DNA of 64,000 nt from JADJSS01 sp046329815 (GCA_046329815.1 JAXLTY010000002.1:1394631-1458630), one strand, 5' to 3'. Shown: positions 37,729 through 46,064, numbered from the stretch's first letter. A program made the numbers and translations. Notes: generated from the letters alone by a model not told the origin.

Positions 37729-38268
37729 TTACCGACGCCTGTCTTCGATGCAGTTTCTGACAAATCTGTTGCAAATGCAGGCGAACAGATCCAATTAAAT
37801 GTTACAACTGCAGAATCACTTACTTACAACTGGACACCAAGTACGGCAGTAAGCAACAGTACGGCTCAAAATCCTACTGCAACAATTACTCAATCTACAT
37901 GGTTTGTTGTTGAGGTTACAAGTGTTGACGGTAATACAGTATGTAAAACCAAAGATTCTGTATTTGTAGAATTTAACGACTTGGAATGTAACAAAGATAA
38001 TGTGTACTTACCGAATGCATTCTCACCAAACGGTGACGGAACAAATGACATATTCATTGTTCGTTCAGCGATCTTAAAATCCGGTAAATTAGTAGTATTT
38101 GACAGATGGGGCACACAAGTGTTCGAAACATCTGACATTACTATTGGCTGGGACGGAAATTACAAAGGTCAGCCGGCACAGGTAGATTCTTATGGGTTCT
38201 ATTTTATCGGTGAATGTACACAAGGTGAAAAAATAACATTAAAAGGCAATGTTACATTATTGAGATAA
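32983..38268 (+). CDS. giant repeat adhesin, 3' part (31 repeats plus type B sorting domain)
   Basis: This 1761-residue frame has no signal peptide; its first Met lies inside a repeat and is not a credible start, so it is the continuation of 30939-32891. It holds 31 units of 51 residues with consensus NISRAICNGSSTVFNGQ at the start and TSLGCDSFIVLTVTVNP at the end. The two Cys per unit probably pair. Repeat units end near residue 1582; an Ig-like domain (NYNWTPSTAVSN type) and a type B sorting domain (FSPNGDGTNDIFIVRS, DRWGTQVFET) complete the protein. If the frame is intact in the cell, it is a T9SS-exported filament-like surface adhesin, comparable in layout to SprB. The PorP/SprF-OmpA gene starts 54 bases downstream and is probably its dedicated partner. 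Confidence 0.88.
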   Translation: MNPTPTTNISRAICNGSSTVFNGQTITTVGTYRDTLTTSLGCDSFIVLTVTVNPTPTTNISRAICNGSSTVFNGQTITTAGTYRDTLTTSLGCDSFIVLTVTVNPTPTTNISRAICNGSSTVFNGQTITTAGTYRDTLTTSLGCDSFIVLTVTVNPTPTTNISRAICNGSSTVFNGQTITTAGTYRDTLTTSLGCDSFIVLTVTVNPTPTTNISRAICNGSSTVFNGQTITTAGTYRDTLTTSLGCDSFIVLTVTVNPTPTTNISRAICNGSSTVFNGQTITTAGTYRDTLTTSLGCDSFIVLTVTVNPTPTTNISRAICNGSSTVFNGQTITTAGTYRDTLTTSLGCDSFIVLTVTVNPTPTTNISRAICNGSSTVFNGQTITTAGTYRDTLTTSLGCDSFIVLTVTVNPTPTTNISRAICNGSSTVFNGQTITTAGTYRDTLTTSLGCDSFIVLTVTVNPTPTTNIAQQLCNGQTIVFNGQTISTAGTYNDTLITSLGCDSFIVLTVTVVPFKTTNIDQAICPGQSIVFNGQTITTAGTYRDTLLTSLGCDSFIVLTLTVNPTPTTNISRAICNGASIVFNGQTITTAGTYSDTLTTSLGCDSFIVLTVTVNPTPTTNISRAICNGSSTVFNGQTITTAGTYRDTLTTSLGCDSFIVLTVTVNPTPTTNISRAICNGASTVFNGQTITQAGTYRDTLVTSLGCDSFIVLTVTINPTPTTNIDQQLCNGQTIVFNGQTISQAGTYRDTLVTSLDCDSFIVLTVTVVPFKTTNIDQAICPGQSIRFNGQVITTAGTYRDTLVTSLGCDSFIVLTVTINPTPTTNISRAICNGSSTVFNGQTITTAGTYRDTLVTSLGCDSFIVLTVTINPTPTTNISRAICNGSSTVFNGQTITTAGTYRDTLVTSLGCDSFIVLTVTVNPTPTTNISRAICNGSSTVFNGQTITQAGTYRDTLVTSLGCDSFIVLTVTVNPTPTTNIDQQLCNGQTIVFNGQTISQAGTYRDTLVTSLGCDSFIVLTVTVVPFKTTNISQAICPGQTIQFNGGVITAAGTYRDTLVTSLGCDSFIVLTVTVNPTPTTNISRAICNGSSTVFNGQTITTAGTYRDTLTTSLGCDSFIVLTVTVNPTPTTNISRAICNGSSTVFNGQTITQAGTYRDTLTTSLGCDSFIVLTVTVNPTPTTNISQTICNGSSIVFNGQTISAAGTYNDTLTTSLGCDSFVVLTVFVNPTPATLLQQAICQGSSITFNGQVITAAGTYNDTLVTSLGCDSFIVLTVTVNPTPTTQITQTICDGSSIVFNGQAINAAGTYNDTLTTSLGCDSFVVLTVFVNPTPTTLLQQAICQGSSITFNGQVITAAGTYNDTLVTSLGCDSFIVLTVTVNPTPTTQITQTICDGSSIVFNGQTISAAGTYNDTLTTSLGCDSFVVLTLFVNPAPTTQIQQSICQGSSVVFNNQVLTEAGVYSDTLVTSLGCDSFVVLTLSINPTPTTNLNQAICNGTSYPFNGQNISVPGVYIDTLVTVQGCDSFVVLNLTINSAPVTSFRQSICAGSSFEFNGKSITESGTYLDTLTTSLGCDSILSLSLTVLPTPVFDAVSDKSVANAGEQIQLNVTTAESLTYNWTPSTAVSNSTAQNPTATITQSTWFVVEVTSVDGNTVCKTKDSVFVEFNDLECNKDNVYLPNAFSPNGDGTNDIFIVRSAILKSGKLVVFDRWGTQVFETSDITIGWDGNYKGQPAQVDSYGFYFIGECTQGEKITLKGNVTLLR

Positions 38269-38321
38269 CAAATGTTTAATTGAGAGGCGATTATTTAAAA
38301 AATTTATTTATATTAGCAGAC

Positions 38322-40028
38322 ATGAAAAAGGTTCTATTACTTAGCATTATGGCACTGATAGTTGCAAAACTTTCACTTGCTCAAGATCCGCACTTTAGCC
38401 AGATACAGTATAATCCATTGTATCTGAATCCAGCAAATGCTGGTGTTACAGAATATGGCAAACTAAACCGAGTTGCCGGTATTTACAGAGATCAATGGCG
38501 TGTATTACCTGTTCCATATTCAACAACAAATGCATCGTATGACCGTTTGTTTAAAAAATGGAAAAAAGGATGGATGCTTGGCGGTGGCTTAAGTTTCCTG
38601 TATGACAGAGCCGGTGATGGTCACTTAAGTATCTTCAATCCAAATATTACCATGAATGTTGGTAAATATTTCAACAAAGACAAACAATTAATTACACTTG
38701 GTGTAACTGCAGGTGTAACAATCAAAAGTCTGGATTATTTAGGTTTAACTTGGGACAACCAATATAATGGTACTTCTTTTGACGGAACTTTACCAACTGG
38801 TGAAACTTTTTCAAACAATAATGTTTCTTTCGCCAACTTCACAATCGGTTTGGGTTTCAGAACTAAGATCAAAGGTGAATCTACTTTAGATATTGGTGGT
38901 ACAGCTTCTAACTTACACCAACCACAGCAAAACTTCTTATATTTTACTAAATCTAAAATGCCGGCAAGATATACTGCTTACGCTAAAGCTAAAGCATTCA
39001 TTGGTAAAAAAGGCATGTGGAATTTACAACCAGGTTTCTTCTATGAGCGTCAGAAAAAATTCAATAAAATGTTGGTGAATGCAATCGCAGAAGTTCGCTT
39101 TGGTGATAAAAAAGATGTTGGTATTGGCATTGGTGCAGGTTACAGAATCAATGATAATGATGCTCCAATTGCTTACGTTTCTTTCTTGTACAAAACATTA
39201 AGAATTGGTGGTGCTTATGATATTAATACTTCTGCATTCAAAAAAGCAACTAAATCTCAAGGCGCATTTGAAGTAGTATTAAATTACGAATGGGGCACAC
39301 CTAAGAAACCAAAAATCGATACAATCAAAATTCAGAAAAACTGCCCTGAGTACGCTCCTGTTGATGTTACTGTTTTGGTTAAACAAAAAGGAAAAGATAC
39401 ATTGCTTGGAACATTTAACAAATCATTTGAACCGGATACTGTTCCGCAAAAATATATTGATTCAATGGAAATCGCAATTCCTGAGAAGATCATTGCAAAC
39501 AACCCTGATTTGTTCAGAACAACACCAATCGAATTATTCTTTGATAATGACATTCCTAAAATAAATGTTGCAACTGATTACCAACAATTATACAGCAGCT
39601 ACAAATCAAGAATAGATGAATTCAAATCTAAGTCTGCTGATGACGATGCGAAAGTACAGGCATTCTTCGATTACATAGACAAAAACTACGGCAGATTGGA
39701 TAGAGTTGTTGGAGATATTATCAAATTGATCAATTATGGTTATTCTGTTGAAATCGAGTTCAGAGGTTATACTTCACCATTAGCATCAGAAGCTTACAAC
39801 AAATCATTATCTGAGCGTCGTATTGCAAGTATTATGGCCTTATTCAAAGGTAAACTTGGTGATAATGTAGATAAACTGACATTTAGAATGATGCCATTCG
39901 GTAAATCATTAGCACCTGCTAATATCAGTCAAAGCAGAAAAGAACCTGCAAAATCTGTATTCGGTATTGATGCTTCTAAAGAACGTAAAGTGGAAATCTT
40001 AGGTTTCAGAATTGAAAAACCTGAATAA
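38322..40028 (+). CDS. PorP/SprF-family membrane protein fused to an OmpA-like domain
   Basis: The protein has 568 residues from the ATG at 38322; the TTG at 38280 precedes the signal peptide. The signal ends at SLAQ. The mature N-terminus DPHFSQIQYNPLYLNPANAG is the PorP/SprF hallmark, and about 300 residues of alternating strands form the outer-membrane barrel. A linker follows, then an OmpA-like region in the last 130 residues (VEIEFRGYTSPLASEAYN, LSERRIASI). In OmpA domains an Asp after GxT binds peptidoglycan diaminopimelate; here it is Ser, while the partner Arg is kept. Known PorP/SprF proteins are about 300-340 residues, so this is a fusion. It sits just behind the giant adhesin and ahead of a strong terminator, so it closes that operon. 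Confidence 0.88.
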   Translation: MKKVLLLSIMALIVAKLSLAQDPHFSQIQYNPLYLNPANAGVTEYGKLNRVAGIYRDQWRVLPVPYSTTNASYDRLFKKWKKGWMLGGGLSFLYDRAGDGHLSIFNPNITMNVGKYFNKDKQLITLGVTAGVTIKSLDYLGLTWDNQYNGTSFDGTLPTGETFSNNNVSFANFTIGLGFRTKIKGESTLDIGGTASNLHQPQQNFLYFTKSKMPARYTAYAKAKAFIGKKGMWNLQPGFFYERQKKFNKMLVNAIAEVRFGDKKDVGIGIGAGYRINDNDAPIAYVSFLYKTLRIGGAYDINTSAFKKATKSQGAFEVVLNYEWGTPKKPKIDTIKIQKNCPEYAPVDVTVLVKQKGKDTLLGTFNKSFEPDTVPQKYIDSMEIAIPEKIIANNPDLFRTTPIELFFDNDIPKINVATDYQQLYSSYKSRIDEFKSKSADDDAKVQAFFDYIDKNYGRLDRVVGDIIKLINYGYSVEIEFRGYTSPLASEAYNKSLSERRIASIMALFKGKLGDNVDKLTFRMMPFGKSLAPANISQSRKEPAKSVFGIDASKERKVEILGFRIEKPE

Positions 40029-40050
40029 TCTTTCACGAATCTATAAAACG

Positions 40051-40080
40051 AACCTCGCAAAATTTTGCGAGGTTTTTTTT
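40051..40080 (+). terminator. strong intrinsic terminator of the adhesin operon
   Basis: A 12-bp perfect stem with no unpaired loop bases beyond the turn (40051-40074) runs into an unbroken T-run to 40080. It follows the PorP/SprF-OmpA stop by 22 bases. Confidence 0.92.
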
Positions 40081-40150
40081 TGAATGTGCAGTAAAAAAAT
40101 TTGTATATTTATCGTAACACTAAAAATTGCCTCCTAATTTTTTTGATAAC

Positions 40151-41845
40151 ATGGAAGAAACAGATTATACAGAACTGCATCCGCAAGACCAAGATGAAAA
40201 AAGAGTATTTGAACAATACATTGAACGTAAGCCAAGTTCTTTATTCGTTCGTTTTTTAATTACTCAAAGACATTTAACCGGTTTATTATTAGGTGGTGGT
40301 TATGCTTATTTGCGCGAACGACGAGCAACCAAAGCGAAATTCAGCATAACAAAAGATATATTGCTTCGTTTATTTTTATGGTTGCACTGGCCATTCCTGA
40401 AAAAGAAATTGATCAAACAATCTTTTGCCGTACAATTGCGCAGACGCCTGGAAATGTTAGGTGCAACATACATTAAACTCGGACAAATCATGAGTTTGCG
40501 CGAAGATATGCTTCCCAAAAACATAACTGATGAATTAAAAAAATTACTTGATACGTTGCCTGCAGTAAAATATGATCGCTTTGCAGAATTGGTAGAAGAG
40601 CAAATCGGTCAGCCACTACACAAAGTTTTCTCAGAAGTAAAAACGAATACACTTGGCTCCGCCTCTATCGCACAAACACATCGTGCAACCTTACGCACCG
40701 GTGAAGAAGTAGTTTTAAAAATGCTGAAACCAGGTACACGCGAATTAATTCAAACAGACAGCAGAATTATCAAGTTTTTTGGCAGTGTTTTAGAAATCTT
40801 TGTGCCGCAATTACAACCTAAAAACATGTTTACTGAATTTTGCGATTATACTAATCGTGAAGTAGACTTTAGATTGGAAGCGGAAAATGCTGAATTGTTT
40901 GCCATTAATTTCTCTAAACAACCAGATATAAAATTCCCAAAAATCTATAAAGAATATTCAACAAGTGATTTGATCTGTATGGAATTTATGCGTGGCATCA
41001 AACCAGATGAACGTGCATACAATAGGTACAATGAAGAAGAGCGTGAGCGAATTGTAGATTTGGGTGCCTATGCAATTATTCAGATGTTGTATCATGACGG
41101 ATTTTTCCATGCAGATTTGCATCCGGGAAATTTAATGATCATGGATGGCGCAAATGGACCACAAGTTGGTTTCATTGATTTGGGTATGGTTGGAAGATTT
41201 GAAGAAAATACAAGAAAAACCATGTTGTATTATTTCAACAGTTTAGTTACAGGCGATCCGGCCGGTGCGGCTCGTTATCTGACTTTATTAGCCAAACCGA
41301 ATAAAAGCAGTGACATCGATGGATTCAGAAAAGCATTTGTTGCTGTTGGTAACAAATGGCTGCGAGCTCCTAATTTCAAAGAATTTTCATTAGCAAAGCT
41401 CATTATGGAATCAGTTGTTTTAGGTTCAAAATATCGCTTATATTATCCATTAGAATTAGTTCTAATGGTAAAAGCAATCATTACGTATGAAGGTGTCGGA
41501 AACGTAATCTTGCCTGGTTTTGATATACAAAAAGTAAGTAAAAAACATATCCGAAGAATGATTTTAGGCGAAGTAAATCCGGTAGATCTTTTAAAAACAC
41601 AACTACAAACGGCTCCTGAAATAATGGATATCATTACTCGTTCACCATTAGTTTTATCAGAAGCATTTAAAAAATACGAAACCGCACTTACACACAAAAA
41701 ACAACCTGAAATTGGTGGATTGAAGATGGTTATCTTTGGTGGTTGTTGTGTAATTGGTGGAAGTATTTTAGCAGCCGCTGGCTTACAATGGTTTATTTTT
41801 ACGCCATTAATGCTACTAGGCGCAATATTGGCATTAAAATCCTAA
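40151..41845 (+). CDS. ABC1/UbiB-family atypical kinase-like protein
   Basis: The protein has 564 residues from the ATG at 40151; the TTG at 40127 is a weaker start. The ABC1 (UbiB/AarF) signature is present: the KLGQ of the N-terminal extension at 109-112 (YIKLGQIMSLREDMLP), a nucleotide-loop GSASIAQTHRA, then HADLHPGNLMI (catalytic loop) and IDLGMVG (the DFG-equivalent). Two hydrophobic segments at the C-terminus (about 525-564) should anchor it in the inner membrane. Family members support synthesis of quinones (ubiquinone in Proteobacteria) or handle lipids. In Bacteroidota menaquinone is the usual quinone, so the role here is unclear. The gene is separate from the adhesin operon. Confidence 0.93.
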   Translation: MEETDYTELHPQDQDEKRVFEQYIERKPSSLFVRFLITQRHLTGLLLGGGYAYLRERRATKAKFSITKDILLRLFLWLHWPFLKKKLIKQSFAVQLRRRLEMLGATYIKLGQIMSLREDMLPKNITDELKKLLDTLPAVKYDRFAELVEEQIGQPLHKVFSEVKTNTLGSASIAQTHRATLRTGEEVVLKMLKPGTRELIQTDSRIIKFFGSVLEIFVPQLQPKNMFTEFCDYTNREVDFRLEAENAELFAINFSKQPDIKFPKIYKEYSTSDLICMEFMRGIKPDERAYNRYNEEERERIVDLGAYAIIQMLYHDGFFHADLHPGNLMIMDGANGPQVGFIDLGMVGRFEENTRKTMLYYFNSLVTGDPAGAARYLTLLAKPNKSSDIDGFRKAFVAVGNKWLRAPNFKEFSLAKLIMESVVLGSKYRLYYPLELVLMVKAIITYEGVGNVILPGFDIQKVSKKHIRRMILGEVNPVDLLKTQLQTAPEIMDIITRSPLVLSEAFKKYETALTHKKQPEIGGLKMVIFGGCCVIGGSILAAAGLQWFIFTPLMLLGAILALKS

Positions 41846-41865
41846 CTATTTACAGGCACTATTTT

Positions 41866-41896
41866 ATTGGTATTTTATGCAAAAAAATTATCTTTG
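41866..41896 (+). promoter_or_regulatory. promoter of the 41914 desaturase gene
   Basis: TTG at 41867-41869 is followed after 19 bases by TATCTTTG (41889-41896), an exact -7 box. The ATG at 41914 lies 17 bases beyond it, which leaves a short leader. Confidence 0.75.
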
Positions 41897-41913
41897 CATC
41901 ATAAGCCGATATT

Positions 41914-43125
41914 ATGTCCTATTTCAGCCAGTCTATTAATCAGGCAGCAAGCAGCGAATCTGTTTTTGTCCGGTTAAAGTTTATTTTAATTGCTTTTGTT
42001 GCTTTCCTGGTACTATTGCCTGTTCCGTGGCTGGCAATGGTAATTGTATTTACATTATTGTGGCATGGTTCCATTATGTGGTTTTATAAAACAGCGCCTG
42101 CAAAATGGTTAAGTAAGCATCTGAATGCAGCGGCAAAATGGCTGGCAAAATATATGTTGCTGGACGAACGCAACAGTCCGTATTTATTTTCACTGATTGG
42201 AATCGGAATTTTTGCACCAACATTATTTATTGCATCTTACTGGTATCAATCTAAACAAGCACATTTTAACTGGTATGCCGTTATGATTTATCACGTATTG
42301 AATTACGGACCTTACTTTGCCTTCTTTTCTCAGATTGCGACGCTTATTCATAAAGAAGGTCATGCGCCACGTGGCTTATTTAAAAAACCATTTAAATTCC
42401 TGAATAGCTTTTATGGCTACTTTTTGGCTATTTTTTACGGACATGTTCCTGAAGGTTATCCAATGGGTCACATGCGTATTCATCATAAACATAATAACGC
42501 ACCGGATGATGTAACATCTACTGTTTTTTATGACAGAACTCAAGCTTCTCGCTTTTTGATTTATTTGTTTGAGTTTATGTTATTCTGGACAGGTATTTCT
42601 ATCGCCTATCGTCATTATAAAGACAACAGAATGGAAGATTGCAAAAAAATGCTGCGTGGTATGTTTATATTTTACGGATTAATCGCAATAGTAATGTATT
42701 TTAATTTCTGGTTTGGATTTGCATATTTATTATTACCACATCTTTCTTCCATTATATTTTTAGCTGCTATTAATTATACATGGCATGCATGGACAGATCC
42801 ATCTGATCCTAAAAATATATACAAAAACAGCATTACCATTATTAACGGACAATACAATGTTTATAATGAAGATTACCATGTAGAGCATCATAAACGGCCA
42901 CAAACACACTGGCAGGAATATCCTAAGAATTTTGAAAAATACAGAGATGAATATGCCGCCAACCGTGCAATTATTTTTCAGGATACGCAGGCATTTGCAG
43001 TTTTTTTTATGCTGTTACTTGGTCATTACGAAAAAATGGCAAACCATATGGTTGACTTAAATGGCGACATGACAATTGAAGATAAAATTGCTTTGATGAA
43101 AAAGCGATTGCAGCCAGTACATTAA
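41914..43125 (+). CDS. membrane fatty-acid desaturase/hydroxylase family protein
   Basis: The protein has 403 residues with several membrane helices (about 20-50, 90-115, 130-150, 260-300). The three histidine boxes that bind the di-iron centre are present: HKEGH (HX3H), HMRIHHKH and HVEHH with HW nearby. These place it in the membrane di-iron family of acyl desaturases and hydroxylases; the spacing fits an acyl-lipid or alkane-type enzyme more than a stearoyl-ACP one. It would introduce a double bond or hydroxyl into a lipid acyl chain, using electrons from a ferredoxin or cytochrome. Substrate and position cannot be told from sequence. A second, distinct desaturase is encoded 900 bases downstream on the other strand. 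Confidence 0.88.
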   Translation: MSYFSQSINQAASSESVFVRLKFILIAFVAFLVLLPVPWLAMVIVFTLLWHGSIMWFYKTAPAKWLSKHLNAAAKWLAKYMLLDERNSPYLFSLIGIGIFAPTLFIASYWYQSKQAHFNWYAVMIYHVLNYGPYFAFFSQIATLIHKEGHAPRGLFKKPFKFLNSFYGYFLAIFYGHVPEGYPMGHMRIHHKHNNAPDDVTSTVFYDRTQASRFLIYLFEFMLFWTGISIAYRHYKDNRMEDCKKMLRGMFIFYGLIAIVMYFNFWFGFAYLLLPHLSSIIFLAAINYTWHAWTDPSDPKNIYKNSITIINGQYNVYNEDYHVEHHKRPQTHWQEYPKNFEKYRDEYAANRAIIFQDTQAFAVFFMLLLGHYEKMANHMVDLNGDMTIEDKIALMKKRLQPVH

Positions 43126-43212
43126 ACACTGCACGTTTAATCATGATTTTTACTGCTTGCTCTTCTTACTAATTTTATTTAGTTTTAATGTATATTTTCA
43201 CAAATAAAAAAT

Positions 43213-44021
43213 ATGAAGATGAAAACCGTAAAACTAAAAAAATGGATTTTAAATTGCGTGCCATCACAAAAAACAGAAGACGACTGGTCCTTTAAAACAG
43301 CTATTGCTGCAAATTTTGCTAAACGCAACGCACCAATACCAACTTCTGTTGATTTAAGAGCAGCTTGGTGGAAGATCAATAATCAGAAAGATACCGGCTC
43401 TTGCGTAGGTTGGGCAACTGCAGATGGTTTACTTCGCTGGCATTTTGTAAACTTAGGTATGCTTGCCAAATCTGAACTGCTATCGGTGCGTTTTATTTGG
43501 ATGGCTGCAAAAGAAACTGATGAGTTCAATACGCGACCTTCAACATTTATAGAACCAAAGGAACCAGTTTAAAAGCCGCATTAGATGTCGCAAGAAAATA
43601 TGGCTGTTTAAAAGATAAAGACCTTGCTTTCGATAATAATAAATTATTCAAAGATGAAGAAGATGTTTGTTACGCAAAAGCATCACAGTACAAAATTTTA
43701 AATTATTTCAATCTTATCAAAGACAATCAGAACAAACTAGATACTTGGAAACAGTGGCTGGCAGCCGGCAAAGGTCCGATTCTAACACGTTTAGATTGCG
43801 ATGATGCTTGGCTGAATGCAAAAAATACGAAAGGCAATTTAGATGTTTATGACAGCAACTCAGCTAATGGCGGACATGCAGTTTGTATTGTTGGCTATAC
43901 ACCAGATCGTTTTATTATCAGGAACAGTTGGGGCACTGCTGATTGGGGCGACAAAGGCTTTGCATACGCATCTTATGAATACATGGATGCCGCGTTTAAT
44001 GAAGCATACGGAATTAGTTAG
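43213..44021 (+). pseudogene. papain-like (C1) cysteine peptidase, frameshifted
   Basis: Two frames join to give one C1-type peptidase of about 270 residues. The first (43213-43572) holds the catalytic Cys (about residue 64) in DTGSCVGWA. The second (about 43556-44021) holds the catalytic His in GGHAVCIVGY and the Asn in IRNSWGTADWGDKGFAY. The break lies near 43560 within ACCAAAGGAACC: the first frame stops at 43570-43572 while GTSLKAALDVARKYG continues in the next frame, as if one base were missing. All three catalytic residues are intact, so loss is recent or an error of sequencing. No signal peptide is evident. The 3' end overlaps the convergent desaturase gene by 8 bases. Confidence 0.85.
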
Positions 44022-45060
44022 CAGTATGTTGTTTTCTTCTATTGCGTTTATATTCACCAAAAGAAACCATTTTTTGGCGTTGTTCGTCCCAAAGATTAGA
44101 ACGCAGCGTTTTTAAACTTTGCCAGAATGTAATTGTATTCGTATGCTTCAAGAAAACCGGATTTTCTTTATGGCATTTTCTTAAATTATAATTCGGTATC
44201 GCCGGACTCAAATGATGAATATGGTGGTAACCGATATTACCAGAAAGCCAGTGAAAGATACGCGGTAATTTATAATAAGTGCTTCCTTTCAATGCAGCTA
44301 CTACATAATTCCATTCGTCTTTTTTAGCTTTAAAAATATGTTCGTATTGATGCTGGATATAAAAGAACCAAAGCGCGTAAATTCCAAAGAAAAATAAATT
44401 AGTGAACTGTACTACCAAGAAACGTTCAACACCAAACAGGTATGCCAGTAACGTATAAGAAAGTATAAATAATACATTACTGATGTTCACACTCTTTTTT
44501 ACCTTTTTAAAATAATCAGAATCGACGAATGCGAAACGATTATAAATTACTACATAAATAAAACCGCCAATGGTAAATAAGTATAACGGATTACGGTAAA
44601 TACGATAATACAATTTCTGTTTCCAGGAAGCATTTGCGTATTGTTCAGTTGTAAACACTTCAATGTCGCCGATATCACTCACTTCCAGTTGACCATTGTG
44701 TGCGTGATGAAAGCTATGGTTTCGTGCCCAGTAACGATACGGAATCAACGTGCAGATACTGCAAACCGTACCAACAATCTCATTTAGTGTTTTATATTTA
44801 GTAAACGAACTGTGACCGCAATCATGCTGAATAATAAAAATGCGCGACAACATAAAACCATTCAATATCGCTACAATCGCAGAAAAGAAAAACGATTTAT
44901 CGTACAGATAAAATTGCAGACCTACTAAAAAAACATAAAAACTGAAACTGTTGGCAATTTGTATAATCGCTTCTTTCGTACTTGGAATCTGATATTGTTT
45001 TATCATCTGATTCCAGTTTTTTACGTCATCTAATAATTGTTGTTTGTTGAAGGGCTGCAT
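44014..45060 (-). CDS. acyl-lipid fatty-acid desaturase (DesA/omega-6 type)
   Basis: The protein has 348 residues, with the three histidine boxes HDCGH, HSFHHAH and HHIHH at classical spacing for acyl-lipid (delta-12-like) desaturases: HX3H, HXXHH, HXXHH. Four predicted membrane helices flank them. It should insert a double bond into membrane lipid acyl chains at the cytoplasmic face of the inner membrane; regiochemistry is not readable. It is unlike the 41914 gene product in length and motifs (HDCGH against HKEGH), so the two are not recent duplicates. It is monocistronic, converging on the broken peptidase. Confidence 0.9.
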   Translation of the reverse strand: MQPFNKQQLLDDVKNWNQMIKQYQIPSTKEAIIQIANSFSFYVFLVGLQFYLYDKSFFFSAIVAILNGFMLSRIFIIQHDCGHSSFTKYKTLNEIVGTVCSICTLIPYRYWARNHSFHHAHNGQLEVSDIGDIEVFTTEQYANASWKQKLYYRIYRNPLYLFTIGGFIYVVIYNRFAFVDSDYFKKVKKSVNISNVLFILSYTLLAYLFGVERFLVVQFTNLFFFGIYALWFFYIQHQYEHIFKAKKDEWNYVVAALKGSTYYKLPRIFHWLSGNIGYHHIHHLSPAIPNYNLRKCHKENPVFLKHTNTITFWQSLKTLRSNLWDEQRQKMVSFGEYKRNRRKQHTAN

Positions 45061-45188
45061 CGGTCAAAAAAATTAAGCAGTATAAAATTAGTGGATTTTA
45101 ACGGTAAATCTTATTGCAAAATAGTTAAGTGAATGTGTAGAAAATACGATTTTGCATTAAACGAATACATGATAATTATTAGTGTATT

Positions 45189-46064
45189 TTACAAAATATT
45201 CATCAGTTGTTCTTTGATCTTTTCGAGTTCGTCTTTCATTTGAATAACACATTTTTGTATATCAACATCATTTGCTTTTGAGCCAATTGTATTGATTTCT
45301 CTGCCGATTTCCTGAGCGATAAAACCCAGCTTTTTACCTTTCTCTATTGAATTTTGCTGCACCATTTCAATAAAATAATTGCAATGCGTATCCAGGCGTA
45401 CTTTCTCTTCGTTGATGTCCATTTTTTCCAGGTAAAAAATAATTTCCTGTTCCAAACGGTTTTTATCAATGTTTTCCTGCTGCACCAATTTGGCAATATC
45501 TGCTTCTAATTTTTCTCTTACTTTTTCAATACGTCTGCTTTCAAATGGTTCAATAGCTGTTTTCAGTTGCTGAATATTCGCAATTTTTTCCAGAATATCT
45601 TTTTCCAGTTGCGCACCTTCATCTTTCCTGAATTTCATCAGATTCGTCAACGCAGTTTCAATTCCGTTTTTCAATTGCAGATAATCGTCTTCTGTTAATT
45701 CGTTCATTTCCGGTTTAGCAATATCCTGGAAACGCAGGATTGTTGACAACACATCGTTTCCTATCGGAATATCTTTTTCGTCCGTAAATTGTTTGATTTG
45801 CTGATAATAGTTTTCTATCAATGTAAAATTCAGTGCAGTTGCATTAATGCTCGATTTTTCTTCCTGTAAAAAAAGATCGGCTTTTCCTCTGATGATAGTA
45901 TCTGAAATCAGTTTTCGAATTTCGATTTCTTTGTCACGCAATTCAGCAGCCGCTTTGAAATTCAAATCCAGCGATTTACTGTTGAGCGATTTGATTTCAA
46001 TAGTATAATTTTTTCCTGAAAGCGAAACTTTGGATTTCCCAAAACCGGTCATTGATAAAAGCAT
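45189..46064 (-). CDS. yicC: YicC-family endoribonuclease
   Basis: The protein has 291 residues, the usual length. The N-terminus MLLSMTGFGKSK is the family's hallmark, followed by VEIKSLNSKSLDLN-type sequence and the C-terminal DUF1732 domain with the helix-rich LDTHCNYF and GKKLGFIAQEIGREINTIGSKAND motif region (given here in part: GFIAQEIGREINT). YicC proteins are RNases or RNase adaptors acting on small RNAs in Escherichia coli and Bacillus. The gene has its own exact -7 box (46081-46088) about 17 bases before the ATG. In many genomes it lies next to gmk; here gmk is not seen within the window. Confidence 0.93.
   Translation of the reverse strand: MLLSMTGFGKSKVSLSGKNYTIEIKSLNSKSLDLNFKAAAELRDKEIEIRKLISDTIIRGKADLFLQEEKSSINATALNFTLIENYYQQIKQFTDEKDIPIGNDVLSTILRFQDIAKPEMNELTEDDYLQLKNGIETALTNLMKFRKDEGAQLEKDILEKIANIQQLKTAIEPFESRRIEKVREKLEADIAKLVQQENIDKNRLEQEIIFYLEKMDINEEKVRLDTHCNYFIEMVQQNSIEKGKKLGFIAQEIGREINTIGSKANDVDIQKCVIQMKDELEKIKEQLMNIL

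Noticed and set aside
34299..37763. Several antisense frames of 75-82 codons within the adhesin repeats
   Set aside because: They are periodic shadows of the 153-bp repeat and lack independent signals.
43550..43575. Programmed ribosomal frameshift in the papain-like protease
   Set aside because: No slippery heptamer with a downstream pseudoknot is visible, and the family is not known to use frameshifting; a simple indel explains it.
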